Positions 8,401 through 12,090 of a stretch of 12,090 nucleotides of DNA are shown here, one piece after another. Position 1 is the stretch's first letter, and every line of letters begins with the position of its first letter. The position numbers were made by a program, and so were the translations under genes. Source of the stretch: Pseudomonadota bacterium (GTDB lineage: Bacteria; Pseudomonadota; Gammaproteobacteria; Arenicellales; Poriferihabitantaceae); NCBI GenBank assembly GCA_024226105.1, contig JAAELZ010000057.1:1-12090 (forward strand), in the 5' to 3' direction. The notes under the pieces are model-generated. The model saw only the letters and a program-made list of their open reading frames with translations, had not been told where the DNA came from and made no database searches.

Positions 8401-8891
8401 TCACCCTGCGTCAGAACCTGGTTGACGAGGTGATAGCCTACATGGGTCAGTCGTTCACGCAATTCATGAATGTCGATTAAATCGCCGGTTTTCAGATTAA
8501 AACTATGACCCAACACATAATCCACCGGAGGCAGTTTCTGGAGCAGGCTTTCTGTTGCAGTAAGGACAATGCCACGTTTAAGTTTTGGCAGGCCTGCAAG
8601 CAGACTCAGGCGGGCTGAGGTAATCTCCTGGTGCGGGGAGAACAGATCGTAGGCCAGCGTCTCCCAGTCCGGAAATAGCTGCGCTTCGTGAGCGTGAGCC
8701 TCACCCAGAAAAAAATTGATTTCGTGCGCGAGTACCTGTAACTGTCGAGGGTTAGATAAAGCCACCACGATCGGGCCATCGTGCCGATGGCTGGCTTCAG
8801 TTACCGCCAGTGCAAGCCCGGCACCAAACAGACTACCCCAACGTACGGGTTTGTCAGCAGAAGTGGGTAAAACGGTTTGCAATCTGGGCAT
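5421..8891 (-). CDS. mfd: Transcription-repair coupling factor Mfd
   Basis: 1156 residues, close to E. coli Mfd (1148). It removes RNA polymerase stalled at DNA lesions and recruits UvrA for nucleotide excision repair. Domains in order: a UvrB-homology module (about 1-340), a linker domain, the RNA-polymerase-interacting CarD-like domain (about 480-560, VHIDHGVGRYQGL … ADKLYVPIQSLNLISRF), a RecG-like translocase, and a C-terminal TRCF domain (about 1000-1110). Helicase motifs visible are Walker A GDVGFGKTE (about 634-644), the DEEH box IIDEEHRFGVRQ (about 735), LTATPIPRTL, and motif VI QLRGRVGRSHHQAFAYLL (about 904). The start matches the family N-terminus and lies about 23 nt from a predicted transcription start. 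csiV is next on the same strand; ispD diverges upstream. No defect is seen. Confidence 0.97.
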   Translation of the reverse strand: MPRLQTVLPTSADKPVRWGSLFGAGLALAVTEASHRHDGPIVVALSNPRQLQVLAHEINFFLGEAHAHEAQLFPDWETLAYDLFSPHQEITSARLSLLAGLPKLKRGIVLTATESLLQKLPPVDYVLGHSFNLKTGDLIDIHELRERLTHVGYHLVNQVLTQGEFTIRGGIVDIFAMGTRQPFRLDMFGDEIDTIRYFDPDTQRSTGVAEHIFLLPAREIPFTEAGIKTFRNAFRAEFEGDPAKQLVYEETSKGNPTSGIEYYLPLFYDQTATLFEYAPDNTLFILEGDHQTQVQAILAQISDRFETRRHDINRKILPPERLYLNQQQYSAELKTRPQVMHFAQTRKNVDWAAPCKPPGDYSVNVKSPSPYGEFSTSLREKTHPVLIAVETAGRKEALSGVLVEHDILPDPVNNWAEFVRAGGVMADDYISIVVAPLDRGLTLNSPKLEIITEGQLYGEKVFQRRQRKKSTAQDPEAIIRSLAELQIGAPVVHIDHGVGRYQGLQVLNVDDYDEEFLMIEYQGADKLYVPIQSLNLISRFVGGDPELAPLHKLGSPQWERAKNKAREKSYDVAVELLQLQAARQARPGVAFQVPAEDYSYFVERFGFEETHDQARAIDEVLKDLRSGQPMDRLVCGDVGFGKTEVAMRAAFIAAYNRKQVVMLVPTTLLAQQHFESFRDRFAEMPIEVALLSRFSSAKETRETLERLARGTVDIVIGTHRLIQNDVKIKNPGLVIIDEEHRFGVRQKERLKKLRTEVDILTLTATPIPRTLNMTMAGLREISIIATPPAQRLSIKTFVMDYNDAIIREACLREIHRGGQMYFLHNEVKTIQRLSEELQALIPEAKIDYAHGQMSELQLEKVMRDFYHQQINVLVATTIIESGIDIPSANTIVINRADKFGLAQLHQLRGRVGRSHHQAFAYLLVPELKHVSKDAGKRLHAISQLEDLGAGFSLASHDLEIRGAGELLGETQSGLIDDVGFTLYSDYLNRAIASIQKNADDTADSKIIEAEILDTEIHMGFPALFPDDYLPDVHMRLLMYKRISSAGDKEELKELEIESIDRFGLLPDSAKYLFRLSLLKLKARPLGIRKIDVDEDGGIVSFIQNPPLDISEIIALIQQAPRTYKLVSASELEFEANLESAEQRFSFVEQLLTKLTS

Positions 8892-8920
8892 GGAAACGCG
8901 AGCTTTTATCTGAGCGCGAG

Positions 8921-8948
8921 ATTGTATGGGTTTCAGTGGGAATGTCCA
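8921..8948 (-). promoter_or_regulatory. Predicted sigma70-type promoter of mfd
   Basis: On the minus strand, TGGACA (8943-8948, 5/6 match to TTGACA) and TACAAT (8921-8926, 5/6 match to TATAAT) are 16 bp apart. Transcription would start near 8914, leaving a leader of about 23 nt before the mfd ATG. The assignment is from sequence pattern only. Confidence 0.55.
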
Positions 8949-9000
8949 TACTGCATTGCTAAGCGGTAGTTTGAAATAATGCGAGTTGCGAGGCGGGGAT

Positions 9001-9069
9001 TTAAAACATAGAGATCACAGAGCACACAGAGAACACAAATCTCTGTGTGCTCTGTGATCTCTGTGTTAA
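9001..9069. repeat. CACAGAG-type palindromic repeat, copy 2: 23-bp perfect hairpin between mfd and ispD
   Basis: Arms 9010-9032 (AGAGATCACAGAGCACACAG…) and 9040-9062 are perfect 23-bp reverse complements around a 7-nt loop (ACACAAA). They are extended outward with minor mismatches to TTAA on each side. It is the best-preserved copy of the CACAGAG family in the window. It lies upstream of both divergent genes, about 50 bp outside the predicted mfd promoter and about 110 bp before the ispD ATG. The rest of the 287-bp region holds the mfd promoter and the small palindrome CCTAATTAGG (9078-9087); I cannot identify a strong ispD promoter. Confidence 0.85.
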
Positions 9070-9178
9070 AAAACGCTCCTAATTAGGGCCTAAAAAATAG
9101 CTGGATTATTAGGAAGGTGTGTTTGGCTGGATAGGTTAAAATCTTTGCATGAGCCAGTTTTTCAATAAGCCCTGAACC

Positions 9179-9907
9179 ATGCCAGTCAGAATATGGGCGG
9201 TCGTGCCCGCCGGCGGCACCGGGTCGCGCATGAATGCAGTGATACCCAAGCAATATATGCATTTGGGTGGACGCACGGTTATCGAACAGTCGCTGGTGCG
9301 AATATGCCAGTGCCCTCTGGTGGATCGCGTGGTGATTGGCATCGCCAAAGCCGATTTAAACTGGTCCGGACTGGATTTCAAAAATGAAAAACTGGCTGGC
9401 GTTGTCGAAGCGGGTGCAGAGCGGGTCGATACGGTAGAAAACTGTCTGCAGTTTATTGTTGAGCAAGGTGGTGAAGAAAACTGGGTGCTGGTGCACGATG
9501 CGGCACGCCCGTGCGTGCGTGTATCGGATATCAATCGGCTGGTGGAAACGGTTATCGGGCACGTCGACGGGGGTATTTTGGCGCTGCCGCTCAGCGATAC
9601 CATCAAACGGGGTGGGCATAGTTCAGCGGCGGGTACTATTCTGGAAACAGTACCACGGGAGGGGTTGTGGCGGGCGATGACGCCTCAGCTTTTCAAAGTT
9701 GGTGAATTATTGTCAGCGATCAGAAAAGCGCGTCTAAATGGTCTGAATCTGACGGATGAAGCGTCGGCGATGGAGGTGACAGGCGCGAAGACTATATTGG
9801 TACCGTGCTCGCCGGACAATATTAAAATCACGCTGCCACAGGATATTCAGTTCGCAGAAATGATATTGAGCGCGCAACAATACGAAGAGAAAGGTCAGGC
9901 AGAATGA
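9179..9907 (+). CDS. ispD: 2-C-methyl-D-erythritol 4-phosphate cytidylyltransferase (IspD)
   Basis: Third step of the MEP isoprenoid pathway: CTP plus MEP gives CDP-ME and pyrophosphate, in the cytoplasm. At 242 residues it is close to E. coli IspD (236). The nucleotide-binding loop AVVPAGGTGSRM is at residues 7-18, with R17 and K24 (IPKQY) at the catalytic positions equivalent to E. coli R20 and K27. Downstream are VLVHDAARPCV, GGILALPLSDTIKR, LWRAMTPQLF, LTDEASAME and DNIKITLPQD, all characteristic. It overlaps ispF by 4 bp (ATGA), indicating translational coupling. In many gammaproteobacteria ftsB precedes ispD; no ftsB is present here. No clear ribosome binding site precedes the ATG, and an 8-codon in-frame ORF (9149-9175) ends in TGA 3 nt before it. 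Confidence 0.97.
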   Translation: MPVRIWAVVPAGGTGSRMNAVIPKQYMHLGGRTVIEQSLVRICQCPLVDRVVIGIAKADLNWSGLDFKNEKLAGVVEAGAERVDTVENCLQFIVEQGGEENWVLVHDAARPCVRVSDINRLVETVIGHVDGGILALPLSDTIKRGGHSSAAGTILETVPREGLWRAMTPQLFKVGELLSAIRKARLNGLNLTDEASAMEVTGAKTILVPCSPDNIKITLPQDIQFAEMILSAQQYEEKGQAE

Positions 9908-10410
9908 ATTCAACCGACATTGAAAAAGTCAGAATAGGCAAGGGTTTTGATGTGCACGCATTGATCGAAGGCAGGCCTTTGACAATTGGTGGAGTGACTA
10001 TCCCATTCGAAAAAGGTCTGGACGGACATTCGGATGCCGATGTGCTCATGCACGCTATTTGCGACGCGCTATTGGGCGCTGCGAATCTGGGTGATATTGG
10101 CCTGCACTTTCCGCCCGAGGATATGCAGCATAAAGATCAAAACAGCGCACAGTTTTTACACGGTGCTGTGAAATTACTGTCAGAAGCAGGCTTTAAAATC
10201 ATTAATATTGATTCCACCATTATTGCCGAATCACCCAAAATGCGCCCGCATGTGGTGGCGATGCAGGCCAATATCGCGAGTGCCTTGTCTATTGATATCG
10301 ACCAGGTGAGCATCAAAGCCACCACCACTGAAAAACTGGGCTTTATCGGGCGCGGCGAGGGCATCGCAGCTGATGCCATAGCGTTGATTTATAGTGTTAA
10401 TGGCGGATAA
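9904..10410 (+). CDS. ispF: 2-C-methyl-D-erythritol 2,4-cyclodiphosphate synthase (IspF)
   Basis: Fifth step of the MEP pathway: cyclises CDP-ME 2-phosphate to MEcPP with release of CMP. IspF proteins form trimers with a metal ion at each active site. 168 residues against 159 in E. coli; the difference is mainly an 8-residue N-terminal extension (MNSTDIEK) before RIGKGFDVHA. Metal ligands are D16 and H18 (GFDVHA) and H50 (DVLMHAI). Other signatures are GGVTIPFEKGL, HSDADV, LLGAANLGDIG, SPKMRPHV and the C-terminal KATTTEKLGFIGRGEGIAADA. The ATG lies inside the ispD stop (ATGA overlap). AAGG and AGG upstream within ispD can serve as the ribosome binding site. After the stop the sequence passes at once into dispersed repeats. 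Confidence 0.97.
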   Translation: MNSTDIEKVRIGKGFDVHALIEGRPLTIGGVTIPFEKGLDGHSDADVLMHAICDALLGAANLGDIGLHFPPEDMQHKDQNSAQFLHGAVKLLSEAGFKIINIDSTIIAESPKMRPHVVAMQANIASALSIDIDQVSIKATTTEKLGFIGRGEGIAADAIALIYSVNGG

Positions 10411-10438
10411 GTTTAAAGTAGAATTTAGCAGGAATTTG

Positions 10439-10466
10439 CACAAAGAGACCACGGAGGTCACAGAGG
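10439..10466. repeat. CACAGAG-type repeat, copy 3 (single arm)
   Basis: CACAAAGAGACCACGGAGG followed by TCACAGAGG resembles one arm of the repeats at 5178-5243 and 9001-9069, but no complementary arm follows. It is probably a solo or decayed copy. It sits about 30 bp after the ispF stop. Confidence 0.5.
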
Positions 10467-10502
10467 GTGAGGAAGTCTTTATATATTATCGTTCTGAGAA
10501 AG

Positions 10503-10528
10503 TGGATTCCCGCTTGCGCGGGAATGAC
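10503..10528 (+). repeat. 26-bp REP-like palindrome, copy A
   Basis: Perfect 8-bp stem ATTCCCGC (10506-10513) with GCGGGAAT (10518-10525) around TTGC, flanked by TGG on the left and GAC on the right. It is the reverse complement of copy B with one mismatch in the loop. It is of the widespread 'GTCATTCCCGCG…GCGGGAATCC' type. Its GTCAT end faces copy B. Confidence 0.85.
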
Positions 10529-10603
10529 GAAAGGTTTTATGCGGGAATAGTGGATCGAAGTTTTGGAGATGATGGAAATCACAAAATGACCTGCTCCTTT
10601 CTT

Positions 10604-10629
10604 GTCATTCCCGCGCAGGCGGGAATCCA
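10604..10629 (-). repeat. 26-bp REP-like palindrome, copy B (left inverted repeat of the GIY-YIG unit)
   Basis: Begins GTCATTCCCGCG and ends GCGGGAATCCA. The perfect 8-bp stem is 10607-10614 with 10619-10626, loop GCAG. It lies 75 bp from copy A in inverted orientation and ends 15 bp before the ATG of the GIY-YIG gene. With copy C it forms a 25/26-bp inverted repeat bracketing that gene. Confidence 0.85.
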
Positions 10630-10644
10630 TATAGGATTAGAGGC

Positions 10645-10932
10645 ATGAAACAACCCGCCGTTTATATCTTGGCCAGTAAACCGAACGGAACACTGTACGT
10701 AGGCGTAAGTAGCGACTTGCTAAAACGGGTTTGGGAGCACCGGGAGGATTTTGTTGAAGGGTTTACCAAACGCTATGCGGTGCATAGACTGGTTTATTAC
10801 GAAACTCATGAAGAAATGGTTTCCGCTATTGAGCGTGAAAAGCAGTTAAAGAAATGGAATCGTGCGTGGAAAATTGATTTGATTCAGAAAATGAATCCAA
10901 AGTGGGAGGATCTTTATGAGTCCCTGGATTAA
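10645..10932 (+). CDS. Small GIY-YIG endonuclease-family protein
   Basis: 95-residue single-domain GIY-YIG protein (YhbQ/COG2827 type). The first motif is AVYIL with Y7, the second LYVGV with Y18, followed by the conserved arginine in LLKRVWEH (R28, H32) and the candidate metal-binding glutamate in AIEREKQLKKW (E63, with E65 nearby). This is the full domain with nothing added, so no separate DNA-binding domain is visible. AGGA at 10633-10636, 8 nt before the ATG, is a usable ribosome binding site. The gene is bracketed by 26-bp inverted repeats (10604-10629 and 10939-10964), 15 bp before the start and 6 bp after the stop. The fold implies cleavage of one DNA strand near a bound site, but substrate and role are unknown. 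It could be a mobility enzyme for the repeats or a repair-type nuclease. Confidence 0.88.
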   Translation: MKQPAVYILASKPNGTLYVGVSSDLLKRVWEHREDFVEGFTKRYAVHRLVYYETHEEMVSAIEREKQLKKWNRAWKIDLIQKMNPKWEDLYESLD

Positions 10933-10938
10933 CAAAAA

Positions 10939-10964
10939 TGGATTCCAGCCTGCGCGGGAATGAC
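10939..10964 (+). repeat. 26-bp REP-like palindrome, copy C (right inverted repeat of the GIY-YIG unit)
   Basis: Starts TGGATTCCAGCC and ends GCGGGAATGAC. It is the reverse complement of copy B except for one base (A instead of C at 10947), which leaves one mismatch in its 8-bp stem (10942-10949 with 10954-10961). It starts 6 bp after the GIY-YIG stop codon and has the same orientation as copy A. Confidence 0.85.
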
Positions 10965-11076
10965 GGGGGAAGGAGGTAAAAGCAACAGCAGTTAAAGGGA
11001 ATGGCAAGCTATCGGAATTATGAAATTATTAGAAAAACTGAATGCTATTAACAGATAAAAAAGTGCCGCAATAACC

Positions 11077-11082
11077 TATAAT
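11077..11082 (+). promoter_or_regulatory. Consensus -10 box upstream of the Rep-like gene
   Basis: TATAAT is a perfect -10 hexamer 28 nt before the TTG start. No good -35 lies at 16-18 bp; TTAACA at 11048-11053 is 23 bp away, which is too far. If used, the leader would be about 20 nt with no Shine-Dalgarno sequence. The rest of 10,965-11,110 shows no gene. Confidence 0.4.
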
Positions 11083-11110
11083 ATTTGTAATTAGTCTGTA
11101 CGCAAAAACC

Positions 11111-12007
11111 TTGAACACCCTCAATCCCCCGCAACGTGCTGCGAGTCGGCATACAGGAACTCCTTTGCTGGTGCTGGCGGGCGCCGGCAGTGGTAAAACA
11201 CGTGTTATTACGCAGAAAATTGCCTGGTTGATCGAAAAACGTTCGGTTTCGCCTGAAGCAATTGTGGCGGTAACGTTTACCAATAAGGCGGCTCGGGAAA
11301 TGAAGCAGCGCGTAGCGCAGTTGATGAAGGATTCAGGCCGGGTGCGCGGCTTGACGATTTCTACCTTTCATTCGCTGGGCCTGAAGATCCTGCGACGTGA
11401 GGCAGAGCAGGCTGGATTAAGAAGTGGATTCAGCATTATTGACCCCAAGGATGCAGTCGGCGTGATTTCAGAGTTGCTACGCGGTGAAAAAGCTAGCGAG
11501 ATGGATGTATACGAAAAAATCCACTGGCAAATTTCTGCCTGGAAAAATGCGGGTGTTCAGCCTGAAGATTTACGGGTTGACGGAACCAATCCGATTATCA
11601 ATGCCGCTATTGCGGTCTATCCGGACTACAATCGCTATTTGCGCGCGTGCAATACTGTGGATCTGGATGACCTGATTTCCCTGCCCAGTGCCTTGTTACA
11701 GGAAAACGGGCCGGCAAAAGCCTATTGGTGCTCGCGGTTTCGGTATATTCTGGTGGATGAATATCAGGATACCAACGGTGCGCAATATGCGTTTATCAGG
11801 CGCCTGGCGGGGCAGGGCAACGGCCTGACTCTGGTGGGTGACGATGACCAGTCTATTTACGGCTGGCGGGGCGCGATGCCGGATAATATTGCGACTCTGG
11901 GAGATGATTTTGGCAATCTCGAAATTGTTAAACGGGAACAGAATGATCGTTCTGCCGGGAGAATCCTTAAAATTGCCAATCAGCTTATACAGAACAACCC
12001 GAGTTAG
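11111..12007 (+). CDS. rep: ATP-dependent DNA helicase Rep (UvrD/Rep superfamily 1), cut short by an in-frame TAG
   Basis: Superfamily-1A 3'-5' helicase; Rep helps forks move past bound proteins. The frame gives 298 residues, all from the N-terminal half of a protein that is about 670 residues in E. coli. Motifs in order: Q-motif LNPPQ (4-8), Walker A AGAGSGKT (23-30), VTFTNKAAREMKQRV (about 54-68), ISTFHSLGLKILRRE, CNTVDLDDLISLP, motif II LVDEYQDTN with D216/E217, VGDDDQSIYGWRGA (about 249-262) and EQNDRSAGRILK. ACNTVDLDDL, STFHSLGLKI and the NNP ending favour Rep over UvrD. The start is TTG, chosen because the family N-terminus begins there and no better codon is in frame. D279 replaces the nearly invariant Tyr of QNYRS. 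Codon 299 is TAG, yet homology continues in the same frame beyond it. This is either a pseudogene, a sequencing error or a readthrough case. Confidence 0.88.
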   Translation: MNTLNPPQRAASRHTGTPLLVLAGAGSGKTRVITQKIAWLIEKRSVSPEAIVAVTFTNKAAREMKQRVAQLMKDSGRVRGLTISTFHSLGLKILRREAEQAGLRSGFSIIDPKDAVGVISELLRGEKASEMDVYEKIHWQISAWKNAGVQPEDLRVDGTNPIINAAIAVYPDYNRYLRACNTVDLDDLISLPSALLQENGPAKAYWCSRFRYILVDEYQDTNGAQYAFIRRLAGQGNGLTLVGDDDQSIYGWRGAMPDNIATLGDDFGNLEIVKREQNDRSAGRILKIANQLIQNNPS

Positions 12008-12090
12008 AAAAAAAAATCACTGTGGAGTGAGTTTGGTTTTGGTGACAAGATTCCGATCCTTGCCTGCAATGATGAGGTCCATGAGGCCGA
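12008..12090 (+). pseudogene. rep: Continuation of the rep reading frame beyond the amber stop (runs off right edge)
   Basis: Directly after the TAG at 12005-12007 the same frame reads KKKSLWSEFGFGDKIP then ILACNDEVHEA. This matches the Rep segment that in E. coli reads FEKRLFSELGYGAELKVL then SANNEEHEAE. The distance from NNP to the SE pair is the same in both, so no net frameshift is needed; the TAG stands where the family has a hydrophobic residue such as Val or Leu. A run of nine A (12008-12016) follows the stop. The remaining half of the helicase, including motifs V and VI, would lie beyond the window. Confidence 0.75.

Larger units (their letters stand above)
10604..10964 (+). mobile_element. 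Candidate compact element: GIY-YIG gene bracketed by inverted REP-like repeats
   Basis: A 361-bp unit made of copy B, the GIY-YIG gene and copy C. The ends are inverted repeats with 25/26 identity, with GTCAT outward and TGGATT inward at both ends. Almost no DNA inside is non-coding. I see no clear target-site duplication outside the repeats. The structure is seen directly; that it moves, or that the nuclease acts on the repeats, is inferred. Confidence 0.4.

Noticed and set aside
9136..9606. Minus-strand open frame of 156 codons opposite ispD
   Set aside because: The product is Ser/Thr-rich and low in complexity, typical of an antisense shadow; IspD motifs on the plus strand explain the region.
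10397..10630. Minus-strand open frame of 77 codons across the same repeats
   Set aside because: It also encodes DSRLRGND- and VIPAQAGIH-type strings from the palindromes and has no recognisable domain.
10394..10648. Open frame of 84 codons on the plus strand after ispF
   Set aside because: It overlaps the ispF end and its product contains DSRLRGND and VIPAQAGIH, which are simply translations of the palindromic repeats A and B. No family homology is visible.
10503..10964. Three 26-bp palindromes considered as a CRISPR array
   Set aside because: The copies alternate in orientation, are unevenly spaced (75 bp and about 310 bp) and one interval is a protein-coding gene, so this is not a direct-repeat array.

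Overview
The window is chromosomal housekeeping DNA from a gammaproteobacterium. The evidence is the set of enzyme families and their neighbours: a PEP synthase with its PpsR-type regulator, a CsiV-family protein next to mfd, an overlapping ispD-ispF pair, a Trm112-like protein and a Rep-type helicase. I cannot place it to order or genus. There are no rRNA or tRNA genes, no CRISPR array, no phage genes and no complete classical insertion sequence.

Layout, left to right. The 5' part of rimO runs off the left edge on the minus strand, with ppsR upstream of it on the same strand. ppsA diverges from ppsR across only 35 bp and ends at a clear intrinsic terminator. A small Trm112-like gene follows on the plus strand and converges on csiV. 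csiV and mfd are both on the minus strand, separated by a 272-bp gap filled with two different palindromic repeats. A 287-bp divergent region holds a good sigma70-like promoter for mfd and a long perfect hairpin, and leads into ispD-ispF, which overlap by 4 bp. Then comes a repeat-rich stretch around a small GIY-YIG nuclease gene. Last is a Rep-like helicase that carries an in-frame amber stop at codon 299 and runs off the right edge.

How the genes work together. PpsA makes PEP from pyruvate, and PpsR-type proteins switch PpsA off and on by modifying a threonine two residues before the catalytic histidine; that threonine is present here (T430, H432). IspD and IspF are the third and fifth steps of the MEP isoprenoid pathway. 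Mfd and Rep are both motor proteins that deal with stalled polymerases or blocked forks. RimO modifies ribosomal protein S12. The CsiV-family protein is probably an envelope protein.

The least ordinary part is 10,503-10,964. Three nearly identical 26-bp palindromes lie there. Two of them form 25/26-matching inverted repeats that tightly bracket the GIY-YIG gene (361 bp in total), and the third pairs with the left one in a REPIN-like inverted arrangement. This looks like a compact nuclease-plus-palindrome element. Two further dispersed repeat families, one rich in CACAGAG and one containing GCGCATCCACC, occupy other gaps. The broken rep frame, with a non-consensus Asp in its QNYRS motif, is the other point that needs checking.
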